Translations under genes and position numbers: made by a program | Notes under the pieces: generated by a model | Seen by the model: only the letters and a program-made list of their open reading frames with translations | Database searches by the model: none | What the model was told of the DNA's origin: nothing | Assembly (NCBI GenBank): GCA_022316685.1 | Contig: JAKJHU010000053.1 | Span: 2,287,636-2,351,635 of the forward strand | Direction of reading: 5' to 3' | Length of the DNA stretch: 64,000 nucleotides | Source: Progne subis subis | Taxonomy: Eukaryota; Chordata; Aves; Passeriformes; Hirundinidae | Part shown: positions 1 to 13,700 of the stretch, piece after piece | Numbering within the stretch: the first letter of the stretch is position 1 | How the letters are laid out: each line of letters opens with the position of its first letter

Positions 1-102
1 TTTTAGAAGGAACGCTTAGAATCCTAAACAGGCAGTAGCTCAAATTCTTCACTAAAATCCCCAAGAAAATATGGGGAAAAAGAATTCAGAGCTGGGCCTT
101 AC
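1..102 (-). other. ARVCF: ARVCF intron, partial, after the armadillo exon
   Basis: The first 102 bases are AT-rich intron, starting at the gtaagg donor beside position 102 and running off the left edge. No other feature is visible. Confidence 0.85.
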
Positions 103-286
103 CGCAAGCAGCCAGAGGTGTTCTTGAAGACCGTTGTCCACTCGGCGTCGCGCGGCTTCGAGTCCTCGTTGGGCTCGCTCTCCCAGCCCGAGTGCGGGAT
201 GATCACCTCGTTGGTCAGCGTCTGCAGACCGTGGTTGATGATGACCATCTTCAGGGGCTCGTAGGAGGATAAATTCCACAGGGTGC
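103..286 (-). CDS. ARVCF: ARVCF coding exon, armadillo repeat region (fourth coding exon in this window)
   Basis: This internal exon encodes part of the armadillo domain of ARVCF, a catenin that binds the cadherin juxtamembrane tail at adherens junctions and also shuttles to the nucleus. Read on the minus strand it starts after a ccctgcag acceptor and ends before gtaagg. The first two bases complete a Gly codon from the previous exon. Then come 60 codons and two bases of an Arg codon, so the exon leaves in phase 2. The peptide begins TLWNLSSYEPLK, the third-helix signature of an armadillo repeat. It continues through VIIPHSGWE, SEPNEDSKPR and AEWTTVFKNTSGCL, all closely matching remembered vertebrate ARVCF. 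It is GC-rich against an AT-rich intron. The gene continues left of position 1, where the next exon should open with the NVSS part of the repeat. CTNND1 and CTNND2 fit less well. The identification rests on recalled family sequence. Confidence 0.93.
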
Positions 287-3200
287 CTGCAGGGGATTAT
301 TAAATACCCGGAGTATAACAACTGTATTAAATCTGTAGGTTAAATAGAATCTCAGGATTCATGGAGGAGTGCTTGAAGGTTAAATCGTAAAACTAAACAA
401 GAAGGCAAAGCAACTTGATGAGATGCCAGATCAGCAGCAGCTTAGGGAAAATCCCACAGCTTCTTCAACAAAGCAGGGAAACACTTTTATCAAGACATGG
501 ATATATTCTTGAACTCATCAAGCCCTACAAAGAGTACATAAAAGTGATGTACTACTGGAGATTAATACAATTTTTCTGCTGTATACAGATTGTGTTACAC
601 TTTCAAGTATAACTATGCCTCAAAACGTTAAAATTCATCCAGTGAAGCAAAGTATATTGGCAAGTCCTAGGAGAGATGGATTTCTGGAGGATCACTGATC
701 TTATGCTTATCTTCAGCACAAGATAATATTTCATTCAAGTCTCCTCTGTATTATTTACTTTCATATTTTTCTGTCACAAGCAATATCTGTGTTCAAATCT
801 CCTGGTGCCACAAGCATATGATTCCTTGAAGAAGCTGGAAAACAGGACTCCATTGTCTTTTTATTTTTACCTCAATTATGAGCCAAAGCAGACAGAAGTC
901 AAACATTAAAACAGAACAACAGCTTTGTAGCTGCACAGTACCCAGTGCTGGATAAGTGATACAGCCTCCCAGCAGACCTGTATCAGTGTCCTGACAGTTA
1001 TTACTCAGAGTAGGACTAAAACAGAACACTCACTTCAGAGAGAATTTCTGCACAGACCCAGCCAGGGCCATCTGAGAACTGTCAGTAACAACACTTGGAG
1101 GGAGCCAGCCACACGCTTTTGGTCTCCAAGGAGAAGTGAGAGTTCTAGGGAAATTTCAGACAGCCCAAACAGAAAAGCCAGATTCCCCAAAACACACAAG
1201 GAATCTTTGCTAAACAGAATGAATATCAATCTGAGGCTCCCTGTGTTGCTATGACTATGAACTTGTGCAGATTACAGTGCAAAGTGTAAATATCCACCTC
1301 GTATATACACCTATAAAACAACAGCACAACAAAAGTTCAACCTTTTATTTCAGTCCCTTTCAATCACCCCAAGTTTTAAAATCTACAATTTTCAAGCTTT
1401 AAAGATAACTGGGAAATGCTTTGGATCTATTACCACGTGGCACAGCCTGAGGTGGGGACTTGCAGGAGCCTAGCAGTGACTGGATACAGAATTAACGTAT
1501 TAATTAATAAAAAAAAACCTCTGAGGCAGACAACAGAATGAACATCATAATGTTTCCTGCACTCTTTTTTTCTAAAGTCACACAAAAACTACACCTTTTT
1601 GGCCTACTGCCCTTGAGACTCATAGACACTGTATGAGATTTTTATAGCCTAATTTTGGCTTTCAAACAAGACTGTGTAGGTAAAATATGAATCTTATCTT
1701 TGTACCTACTACAATAAATCACTGTTTGTCGCTGCAAAACAACAAATTTTGAAGAAAAAAAAGCAGAACTACACAGAAAGGGCTAATTGACCCCATTTTG
1801 TTCTCATAGAAAGCCTTTACATCTCCAACTGGCTCAAAAACATACAAAAACCTAATGCAAGTCAATAGTTATAAGACTAAAAATGGACATATAAGCTACT
1901 CTATTAATTTAAAATACTTTACTAGAATATCTTTCTTCAAGTTACTGGACATCAATTCCTTAAGCATGTCAGACTCACTCATATAAAAATAGTAAGTACA
2001 ATTAAATCCCTAAATGCATGACTGGCTCAAGACTTGAAAATCCAAATTCTAAATCTGAACAGCCGGCACTGAAGGAGACAGATGAATCCTTGGAAATTAT
2101 ACAGGATCACCTCTGGAGCAAACCTAGATTCAAACTGAGAAGAGCAGGTGCAGAGTACCCTGGTTCTTCTGAGGACCAGAAATGGACACAGGGTCATTTG
2201 CAGCGGTAAAAACCCCAGGATTTGGAAAAGATGGCATCAGACAAGGAACTCACTACAGGGTTCCTAAGAATCCTGTTCTTCTAAAACTGCAAAATATTTC
2301 ATCTGGAAACACTGCTGAGATGGGGAAGAGCTAAGCTTTAAAATCTGACAGCCTTTCAATATGAAAAGCTCTTTCCTGAACACACATACTGCTTGTGCAC
2401 TCCAAATCAGAGTCCACTTCTTCCCCTTTCCTGGAGCAGTGTTATCTCTAGAGCAGAACTCCAAAAGCAAATTTTACTGCTTAAGAAGAATAAGGCAGAT
2501 ATGTAAGTAAAAAGTCAAAAATACCTATAAAATTTCCAAGAGCTCTAATAATACAGGATTGTAGGCAAGTTTTGCAGTGCTCAAACCTTTTGCTTGTTTT
2601 AAGACTTAGAGATTTGTGTCTAGACATCAATATCTTCAACCAGAGCACGTAAAACAAAATCATCACCTCCAAACTCTTCCTATATTCTCATTCACTAGAG
2701 GTTATTTCAAGAGACTAAATGCAACTGTGGATTCAAGGGAGTTCCAACTGGATTGCAGCACTAACCTGCCCATCTTCATCAGCTTTAATGCTGCAACCCC
2801 ACCCTGCCTAAAATAACCACCTGCTGCTATGGAAGCAGCTCCTCCACATAGACAATTTTTATTAAGGGCTGGCTGCAGCTTATGCAATGAACTATTGGGC
2901 AAACACAAATTGATTGTAAATCTCAGTGAGTGACTACCAGACAATGGGGACTGGAGTTACACAGAACACCTTTCCCCCACCCTCTTTCATGAAAACTCTG
3001 CCAGAATTTTACGAGCTTTCAATTTCTCATCTGCCTCCCATCCCAAAAATCTTTCGTACAAAACAAAAACTAAAGAAGAATAAAAGACAGCCTTACTATT
3101 AAAAAAAATAGTGCAAACGCCTCAAATTATTCAAAAGGTCAAAGCACTTAAATTTATTACATTCTCCTTTCAGTAGTGGTCAAGTTGAGAACCTCAGCAT

Positions 3201-6200
3201 GAGCTACTGCGTGACAGAACACACCATGAATGAGGTGTGTCTCATCTTCTGAGAAGCCTTGGAATAGAAAATGGAAGGAGAAAGCTCATCTGAGATGAGC
3301 AAGCTGAGAAGAGCAGGGGACTTCAGAGAGGAGTCCAGGTCTGAGCAGTTGACAGGACCTCAGCACCGATCAGTGCCCAGGATCTGAGAGTTCTGAGCCA
3401 GCTGATTTATCTGCAAGTTGCTATTCGAGCATTAGATCAAAATATTTCATCTGCAGAGCATTTCGAAGGTCAATCATTTTTCAATTACAACCGATTTGGC
3501 AGCAGGAAAATCACGTCCTGCACCACTTAAAATCAGTGCAATGTCATTAAACAACAAAATTATTCCAACGTTCTCACAAAGAACAAAATTATTCATCACA
3601 GCTACCAACTTCTGATTGCTTTTCAAAGAAAGTAATAGAATTTTGGTCTTGCATATCTGATGGGAATATTTCCTCCATGAAAACCTTATCGCTCAAGATA
3701 AAACTTTTGTAGTTTTCCCAATCAGAACAGATTTAATTCCTTATCAGCTTAATCCTCATTCCTCTCTTTCTCTCAAGAAAATGATCCACTGAGAGTACAG
3801 CAGTACAGCTAAAAGCCTTGCAAGAAATGAAGGAAGAATTTTATGGAGTGTTTCTCAACAGAACTCTACTCATGATTTACTTATGGACACGCTAACGCTT
3901 AAATCAAGCTTTTCTCAGTGCAGTGGCTAGGAAACATTTTGTAACTCCACACTTCAAAAAGAAAAAGAAGTGAGATCTGTGGTACTTTATGAATGTATCT
4001 TTGAGTTTAGAAAGCAGTTTTTGCACACTTCACAGATCTGACCTTGAGGGACATCACGTTTAGTGCCATTTGCAGGTATGTCCAGAACACCTGGTAAAAC
4101 AGAGATGGCACTAACCCAAAGCAGCTTTTCAAATTCTGCTAAAACTAGTGCTATCTGAAAGAAAAAAAATGTACAGACTGGCTTAATCTGGCAGCAGTAG
4201 TGTATCAGTACACTCTGCCTGCTCCCAAAATTTAATGTCAAAACAGTTACCTACCTTGTGTACTCCAAATGTGTATCCTGGGAAGTGCTCAAGGGAACAC
4301 ACTCCCAGCCTCACTCCTTCAGCACTGACGCCACACATCTGAGTTCTCCCTCGATGCTGCACCCACATCCTGGGTGTGTTTAACCCACTGGTGTGGCTTC
4401 TACCCCACTCCATTAATGCAGTGACCAGACCCAGCTGTGGCTGCTGCATCAGGTCACCAAGCAACGGAGAAGCCCTGGAGCTGTAGCAAAGCCAAGGACT
4501 GACTCTCACATTAGGGGAGAACGATGGTCTCTCCTCTGCCAGAATATCAGGTGTCCTACTGTGTGCACCCAGGTACCTCCTGTCCTGCAGGCAGGCAGTG
4601 TTTCACAGCCAGAGAAACAAAACTTCAAGCCTGGAACTGCTCTTGAATTCCAAAAACTGGATTATATTAAACTTCTTTAATTTACCTGAATCTCTTTCGA
4701 GAGCAGGATTATTTTATCATTTGTCCTTAGCTGGGATGACCAGCTGGTGATTGCTACTGAGCCTTTGAAAAGGAGCCAGTATTGAGTTAAAGAAAGATTA
4801 AACTGTCGAAAAATCAATGTGTCATACCAAACTTGAATTTGGAGCCTGTTGAAAGAAATAAACACAACAAACCCTGTATGCAGTTGTATTTTCTTTTTTT
4901 TGTTGTTTTTTTTTCCCTAATGCATTGCTGATGAAGTCCCCAGACATTTCACTCCAGGCACACTGAAAAACTTTCATGGCAAAGGCAGGTTTTGGTTTAT
5001 CACTAGGGAAAAGCACCCAGATCGGAAGTGGTGATTGCTACCAGGAGAACACTGGAATTGTGATCGGAATTTCTGAGGCTGAGGAACACAGTCCTTTTGT
5101 AGCAGCCCTGCCTGAATGCTCCCTTTGCACTTCAAGCTGGCTCCTGTTTCTCTCTGCTGACTTCTGGAGCTCATTTTACGAATGGACAATTCCACGTTAT
5201 CAGCCAGAGCTTTGAACACGGACTGCAAGTGTAGCAGCACCAGTCACAGAGGCATTGCTGGAATATTCTTCTTTTCTAGCTGATGCTTGAATGTCTCACA
5301 CCGGATCTGGTGATATCATTTTAGAAGGGGAATGAAATTATTCCTGGTTAGGTGGAGATTAAATGCACATCATCTGTTACTGGACATCTGTTTGGGTTAA
5401 TGCCCTTAATATTCATGGTGTTTTTCAGTAAGGGGAAATAAAGAGCTCTAAATAACAAAAGCTAACTTGGAATAAAAACTGCTATGTTTAATTGGGGAAA
5501 ACTACTGCCAAATAAAATGCATTTGAACTCTAAAGCTAATTAATCAACGGGAAATCAAAGCAATCGCCATTTACAGTGAAAAAGGAAAAACATCCAGTTT
5601 GATTTTGCCATCACAGAAGTGACTGATTACCACTTAGCACTATAATGATATTCCTTCAGAGTAAATTATAGACCAGCTTCTCCTTTCTTGAATTTAAGGA
5701 AATAAATTTATTGCTTCTCAGCACTCCAGAAATGAGTTTTGATTAAACTAGTACAGTAGATAAACAGATAATCTTTATTAAAAAAAAAAAATTAAGTCTG
5801 CCATCATATAAAATGAGTGCAACAGATAAAATATAAATACCACCTGCAGTTTCCATGTTGAGGCAGAGCACAGACAGCTCTCAAAGCACAATCAGCACGT
5901 GCTGCTCAGAGGTTCTGACAAAACAGACAGCTCTCCTTTGCGAGCTCACTGGAAAAAGGCTGGGAAAATATCCTGCTAGTTTCAACACTGTATATTTAGA
6001 CCTAGTTTGCTAAATAGCCTGTAATGGCTATGGAAGAACAGATGGAACACCCAAGGCCACTCCTCATCTCAGAGAATTATGATTACCAGTAAAAACTTAA
6101 AGAGAGCTACTATAATTTTTGAGGAAATTACAGAATTATGATGTTTACCTCTAATGGCTTAATCAATGTTTGCAACTGGGTCTACCTGCACAAGCCAACA

Positions 6201-7205
6201 TTGATAAAGCAGCTAAATAGTTTCAGCCCTGGACCCATTTTCATCCTCACAAAGCTTTCTGAAAAATTCTGTTCTGGCACAGAAATTCATTGGAACTGCT
6301 CTGGTCCCCATCCAAACATCCCCTGCAGCTTCTCAGAAGAGAAAGGGAAATCCATTTCACTCCTCATGATTTATGGGAGACTGAAGAACAGTATCTTTCT
6401 CCTTACTTTAAGAGCTGACATACTTTTCCACCCTTTTCCACTTATAATGGCTGAACTTTGAAATGTGGCATATACTTTATTGTTCTTTTTGGATGATGTC
6501 CAAGACGAAGTTCAAATAAAAAACAGGTTAAATAATGGAGCTGTAAGTGTCTGAAAACTCCCAGCAAAATGTGCACGAGCTCAGTAACCTGAAATTTAAT
6601 TCTCCGTTTTCCAACCTTTGCAACAAACAAATCCATGTCCAGAGTAGCAAGAGCAGACCCTAAGCTCCTTAAAAATCCAAGTTTTCCAGTCCAGAAACTT
6701 TACATACAGCCTCAGAGTCTTCAGCACCAGGGGCTGGAAGTGTCCTGATGAGACTGACTGTTCTCTAAATTGGAGGGAGTGAGGACATGGCAGCAGGATT
6801 GTTTTATAAGAGATTAACAAGGAAATATTTAGCTCAGTGTTATCTTACCTCACGATTTCAACACGCTGAGGGCACGTGCACTACAAATTACCTGTCAGTG
6901 GAGCTGCTGTAACTCGTTTAAGCTTCAGTAACCCAAGCACACGTGACTGCAGGCTACACCCAGGGTACATCCATCCCTCAGCAGCCAGGGAATCCCGAGT
7001 GCACCACACACACAGAGATGATCTCGATCCCCTCCTGACAGGCACACGCCAGGCTCTCAACCCCATAAACGTGGTGCAGCTACGCAATAGCTGCAGCCAG
7101 CAATCTAAATTCTCCTTCAACGCTCTAATCTCCAGAAATTCTTGTTCCTGAAGCTGAAAGGACCGTTCTAAAGACTAACCCATTAACGAAATCACAGACA
7201 CTGAC
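287..7205 (-). other. ARVCF: ARVCF intron (6919 bases, phase 1)
   Basis: The intron lies between the first-repeats exon and the following armadillo exon, with a gtcagt donor beside 7205 and a ccctgcag acceptor beside 287. It is AT-rich and rich in short homopolymers, for example A12 near 5779-5790. Frames of up to 108 codons occur (for example 4183-4509 on the minus strand) but resemble no protein I know. The stretch 5410-5600 is AT-rich with TAATTA-like homeodomain motifs and could be a conserved non-coding element, which only alignment could show. I see no RNA gene or transposon. Confidence 0.85.
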
Positions 7206-7705
7206 CTGTAATCAGCTCTCTGACTTCCATGTCGTTTGTTTTTCTCAACAGCCTGATCAACGCGGGGATCCCATCGCAGTTCTTTATGGCCACTTTGTTT
7301 TCATTATCCTTCCCATAGGAGATGTTTCTGAGAGCCCCGCAGGCCTTGCGATGGACCTCGGGCTTCGGGTGATCCAGCAGCCCCACCAGGATCGGGATGC
7401 CTTTGAGGTGCCTCACGTCCTTTTTGATTTTGTCGTTCTCGTAGCACAGGTGCTGCAGGTAGGCGGCGGCGTTGGACTTGACGGGGTCGATGGGGTGGCT
7501 GAGCATGGCGATGACCTCGGGCAGGTCGGGGTCCCTCCAGCGCGGGTCCTTGCGGATGCTGTCGATGGACGGCGAGCGCTTCCCCAGGCGGTCGATGCTG
7601 GCCATGCTGCCGCGCTCCGGCTGCGCCAGCGGCGCCGCGTAGCCGCCGTGCAGGTACGGGATCCTCTCTTCAACCAGCTCCGTCTCGATGGGGTCATCGT
7701 AGCCC
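7206..7705 (-). CDS. ARVCF: ARVCF coding exon, linker and first armadillo repeats (third coding exon in this window)
   Basis: This 500-base exon encodes the end of the N-terminal regulatory region and the start of the armadillo domain. It follows a cttctcccag acceptor with a long pyrimidine tract and ends ATTACAG before gtcagt. Its first base completes Arg, 166 codons follow, and its last base begins Gly (phase 1). Residues 1-50 of the exon are linker, including [10 protein letters not shown], a segment I associate with ARVCF, and the Ser-rich RSPSIDSI. From about residue 54 [13 protein letters not shown] opens the armadillo domain. [33 protein letters not shown] and GIPALIRLL mark the helices of the first two repeats. 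In this family the repeats form the cadherin-binding superhelix. Residues such as the Lys- and Ile-rich [13 protein letters not shown] look closer to p120 than does human ARVCF as I remember it. The overall match still favours ARVCF. Confidence 0.95.
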
Positions 7706-10700
7706 CTGGGAGAAGCAACGGGCCCAAGACAGAGAGAAGGGAAAAAAAGAAAAAAAGCATGTTTAAACGCTTCGTAACTCAGAGGCAATATGGAGATTTC
7801 AGCCACAAGCAAACATTTTAATATCATTATCAGAGGTTAGTATAGTTTAGTTTTTTAGTTATAAAAGAATGTAAAATAATTCTCCAGGTCAGGACCTGGG
7901 AATTGCTTTAGAAGAGACAGAGACCTATCAGAGAGTTAGTTAAAATATTGACATCTATTCTGACTACCGAAATTGTTAGCTGCGACTCTGGGAAGTACTA
8001 TATAAAACTCCTTGATTTCCTGGGACAGCATATTTACAGTTTCCGATAGTTTATTTGTAGTAACTTGAAAATTAACCGTAGTTGATTTTTCAGCAGTGAT
8101 GGGGCTCCAGCAGAGTGTTTGTTTGGCTAGCAATGAAATGATGACAGGAACTGCAAGCCATCAAACAGATTGCTTTCATTTTGGTCACTTAGCAAAGCAA
8201 TTACAACAGAGCTGGATTACATTTAGTAGGAAACACTGATCTTCATTAATGCTGCTACTTCTGCAGCAAACCAAAACTCTAATTAAAGGCATTCAAGGCC
8301 TGGGCAGAGACCATAGACGTATTTCAGCAAGTCTGACAAGTTCCACTACGTTTCCACGTTGATGCTCACACAAGTGCACTCTAAACAATACTCTTAATCA
8401 ATATTGCCATAAACCACCCTCATATATATTTTTATTTCAAACCAGAAGCAGCCTTTTGCTTTAGAGTTTTTTTCCTGGACAGGTTTGCTACTGTCTCAGT
8501 ATTGCAGTTAGCTCAGTCAAGCAAGTGGTTTTAATTGCTACAAAATGTTTCTTACAATCTTTCATCTGAAGCACTGAGTGATGTTATTGAACCATTTCTG
8601 ATGTCATGCTCAAGTATAGACTATTAGAAATCAGGAAGAAGACTGAGCTTGCTGTCATCCCAAAGGGACTGATAATTAACCCGGGCTCTGGGGAGAAGAG
8701 CAACCGGAGGTGGAGACTGAACTTAGTCTTGTACAATTAACGCTTTTAATGTTAAAAGTGCCTCTCCTGAATTTACGTTGCTTTAATTGCTGTTCTAAAC
8801 CATAAACTGAATGAAAGGATACAAATGGGCAAGTATCCAAAACTCAGAATGAATCTGAAGAAATCCTTTTATTGATGCAGTTATTTGTGTATGTATAATT
8901 CAGCAGTTGCTCCACACAGTAATTTACGCTATCTGGACAGTCGTGTTTTCTGCTACAGAACAAAGCTGTTTCCGTCACTCCAAGCAGAAAGCAACAACAT
9001 TGAAATTATTTGCTTCTGTGAATGCACACAGGGCAGAAAGAATAACAAAACCCCTTAGCTACCTCTCAAAATTCTGTTTTTACAAATGCAAATTTGCGAT
9101 AACCAGCATTAAAACTACAACAAAATCTCATTTCTCAAACTCATCCTCATGTTAAATTCTTTTTCACTTCATAAAATCAACAGAAGATTAATTTTGATAA
9201 CTGCACAGCTGTTTCTTGCTTGACTTGGTAACTCACAATTCAGAACATCTCAGTCCTGTGAGCTGCCCACAAGATAACTGTGCACCACCTCAATTACACC
9301 TGCACAATTAAGTTTCTTTCTCCTTCTCATCCGTGCAAGTACACAAAGATAATTACTGCCTTGGGACGCTTTATTTCCACAAAGCCTTCCAAACAGAACC
9401 ACAGAGCTGGCCTATCTTCCTCATGTTGTATCCTCTTCCCTTTGCCACACAAAGCACCTTGATTTCATAACATTTATCAAAAGAAAACTTCAGGGTCAGG
9501 AGTTGAAATTCCACCACTGTCATGACAAAAGAGTAACACAAGACTTGTACCAAAAACACTAATTTTTTTTGGCCAGTTACTACTTACTAAAAATGAGTGA
9601 AAATACCTGGAGTCAAGAATTAATCATTAAAGAAGAAAATTAAATAAGATCACAACCCTACTTTAAAACAAGACAACATCTCTCAAGTATCGGTAGAGCA
9701 GAGGACGAAAACAAAACCCCACAGCTACTGGAATAAGCCCACACAGGCCAGATCCAACATTCCCCCGAGGATGAAAGCGTCAAGTGCCCCTGCTAATGCA
9801 GCAGTGACAGAGCTCAGTGACTGTACCTGGCAGCAAAGAAAACAGGCTGCACACTTGAGCCCTGAAGACCCCAGTACGTAGAAACTCCTGAGATCCTGTA
9901 TGAGAACCTAAGAGCTGTTACAAGAAAGCTCAGCCAAGGCAAGTGCCACACCACTGCAGATTCACACGACTAAATACAGTGATCGAGGCGAGGGAAGGTT
10001 ATAAAAACAACAGGGGAAGCAGTTTAACAAAACAGGTTATGGGCAAAGGAGCAGAACAACTGCTCCTGAGCGAAGGCAGAAGAGGAGCCACAAGCCTCAT
10101 CACCTCTCCTTCAATCCTTCAACAGAGGGCTGGAAGACCAGACTGGCAGAGTGAGAAAGTCAAAACCAAGTGTCTGTCAGTGCATTAAACCCTGATAGTA
10201 TACTTACAGGTATTAAACCCTCTAAGTATGTCACCAACATATTTACACATTGGGAGAGTAAAGGAATCCTGTTTCTGACTCAGACTGGTGCAGGTCAGAT
10301 GTGATTTTTCACTTCCAAATCACTGGAGCAGCTAGGCTGGGAAGGAAAAGCCACTCGATAGAAAACAGGACTAACAAGAGCTTCAGCAGATACTGCTCTC
10401 AGGAGACCAAGAGCTCTTTGCTCTCAGAACTGAAGAGCTCTGCTGCTGTGCCAGAGTTGCTGACTGCAAGCATCTTGCTTTCTGTCTGTTTCTAGCAAGG
10501 CAGCCGAGTTTTTCAGGATGGCATGGGTCTCACTAATCACCTGTCTCAGGGAATTGCTCTAAACACATTCCAGTATAGTTAAAAACATGGAGAGAGCCTG
10601 TGGATTTATCATCTTCCTTATGGCTTCAACATAGGCACATTTTAGCAAACAGGTGAAGGATTTAAACATTTAATCCTCAACAACTTCCACAAGTGTTACA

Positions 10701-13700
10701 TTCATTACAGTTTGCAGCTGGTGTCTGCTTTGGATAAAAGACCAGAAAGGTTTGGGATTTCAGCAGGAAACTTTGTGCCAAACATCAAAGAGGAGACGTA
10801 AAGACTCTGCACAACGAGATTCTACTCTTGGCCAGGCTCTGTTCCCTGACAGGATACACAGGGGGATTCAAAACTAGAGTGAATCCTCTGCTGAGACAAG
10901 CCTGAGTTATGGGCCATATGGCTGAAACACCAAAACCCCCTGAAGTGGAAACACCTATGAACTGCCAATGGATGGGCTGACTCAGTTGTGTCCTGCCACA
11001 TTAAACTCTGCCATTTATCACCTTCTCCTACCCAAATATTATCAAACTGAATTCACACTAAGGAAGAGAGAAAAAACACAGGTATTTTTCAAACTGACCA
11101 CATTGCTTGCCTCACCCTGTTCTGCCCAGGCATGTCCATAAACTCCTGCCCCAAACCAGACAACATCCCAATGTTGCCCATATCCACTTGGAATGGGTCA
11201 ATCTAGGCCACAAGTGCTGACTGAAAGCTCATCTACATCTACAAGCCTTTATATTCTGAACTGAAAAAAGCACCAGAAGAAGAGCGAGCCCGACATGTAC
11301 ACTGTTACCAGTACTCACTCTCTATACACAACAGACTCACTCACTGGTCAAGGTATTTCATCTAAAATCTAGCTCATTTCCTGATAAAATAATAATTTGG
11401 ATGGTGGAGCGACCACCAAATATGGTCTTCAGTGTCTTAAATTGTCTATGCCAGAAGCCTGATTTGACAGTAGAAAACTGTGTTGTTGTTGGTTTAGTCA
11501 ACATTAAAAATTTACACCCTGTCTAGTCTGGAATACTAACACTGGCAATAGCTGCTCCAGAGCTCTTAGGGAAAAACAAGGTCCCACGAATGCTCACCTA
11601 AGTGCAGACTGCAGTGATCCACTCTGGGAAGAAATCACCACCAAGGCAAGAAAAAGCTGAACAGGAGTTACTTCAATCAGTAAAGTGAATTATGACTTTG
11701 CCATTTTTTACAGCTTGTCTGTGTTAAATCCAATTTAGCAATTTAGAAATATTCAAATAATAGTAGGGATTTGTTTGTGAATAAAAGTATTCAGTACTTC
11801 CAGCTTCTCTTTCAAAAAAGGACTGTGTATAAAACATCCAGCACGCAGTAAAATAAGACTTTTTAAAAACTATAATAAAACACCTAGTATAATACAGGAA
11901 ACCCATCAAATGAATGGAAAAAAGGGCACAAACTCAATTAAAGATGTGTAAATGCCTTCACAAGCAAACCTGAGTAACATTACATCAGTATTATACACCC
12001 CAAATACTCCTTCTCTGACCCAAATTTATTATGCAACCTGACTTACACCACACCAGAGCCTAAGCTGAGGGGAAGAACGAGAAGTGCCAGGTACTCCTGC
12101 AGAAAGTGATGGATCTTACATGAGACTCAGTATGAAGGAAAACAAAGCCCAGCCACGAGCAATGAGGAGCCAACAGAGGGAACATTTGCCTTTGTGCATT
12201 TATGTGGATGTGGAGATGTTTGTGAAGAGGCACATTTCCCCCAAATTTAAAATGAAATATAAGTGGCTTAAAAGGAGGCTGGTGATGACAGAAGAAAAGC
12301 ACAAATAGGTACTTATCTCTGTGATCAAATGGAGCAGGCAGGAGCTGGAAAGAACAATCTGTACTTGTAATCCCCTTGCCTAGAAACCCCTCCAGACACA
12401 GCTGGGCTGCCTCATCACACAGGGAGTCAGACTCTCTAGCACAGATTCAGATGAGAAACCTCCACTCAAGGCCTGTCAGAACAGGAGCTGACAGTAAGGA
12501 CTCTTATTTTGCCTTTAAAGTACTACCTAAAGAAGTAGCACCTACTGGGAAGAACATGAGAGAACAGCTCAGTGAGTCATCAGTGGAGAAATTCTGTTCA
12601 GGACACAGCAAGATGGAGATGCCCAAGTTGAAAGTTGGTGCAACATAGAACACTGTCCAAAAGAGTTATTAAATCTGCTCTACATATACAAACTTTTTGA
12701 AATCAAAAGTGACATCAATTAATCACATTCATTTAATAATTTTCACTGAAATAAAAATAAAAAACCACTAAAGATGAATAATAAATTAGCAATTACCCTC
12801 ATCTAGTACAAAGCACTACTTGTAGTCTTTATTTTCTTGCAGAACAGTAGCATATCTGAAATGCAGGTTTATTGAATTTTTCAAGTATTTCTTTGAAATG
12901 TCAAAAAGTAACTGCCTATGAAGAGGCCCTCGTACAATTTTCTTATGTTCTCTACAGCTAAAGTTTGCTGCCATAGTCAGGCTAATTATTTGTCAAAGCC
13001 ACTTGATCACATTAAATATGGGAAAAAACCTCACAACAAAAGAAACATAGAAGAAAAATTATGAACTGGTCCTATACAAACTGCAAGGAACAATAAATCA
13101 AAGGGATGTTTAATAAAAACACCAAATTTAAAAATGCAAATAGGTAGGTTCTAAGAATACATTTAATTATTAATTTTGCATACAGTTTAAAAAATGTTAA
13201 TAAAACATTAAAAATGTTGATGCCTGACTTTTTTTAGCAAGAACTGTAAACTTGCTAAGTTCAGGGAAGCACTAATCCGAGTGTCTGGGTGCAGGTATTT
13301 CCTTCAGCCCCACAAACAGGGACGTGATTGCACTGCTGGGTAAGCCTGAAAAATCAAAGATGTCACAAAGGACTTGAAGGGTCTTCTGAAAGATATGCCT
13401 TGATACCCTTTCACTGGATTCCTTTTTTTTCCCCCTCTCTCACAATTATAGATGACAATTTGGAAGTATTTGATTCTGTCTAGCTTTGGAATGAACTTCC
13501 AGAATAGGGAAGGAAAACAGAACCACAAAACCATGAATGACATAACATCTCCAAGTAGGAGGACTCCAGGAAAACAGAAATCCCACCAACAACTGTTGCT
13601 GATGCAGCAAAGCCTGAGGTCAGAAATGTTAAGTCTAGAGACTGTCTACACACAGAGGCAGGTGGATCCAGACTCTTTACAGCTCTGGAAACTATTCTAA

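Noticed and set aside
4183..4509. A 108-codon minus-strand frame
   Set aside because: It lies inside an ARVCF intron in a locally GC-richer patch, with no homology recognised and no splice context linking it to the neighbouring exons in frame.
7351..7821. A 156-codon plus-strand frame overlapping the ARVCF exon
   Set aside because: It is antisense to a well-supported conserved exon. GC-rich codon use suppresses stops on the opposite strand.
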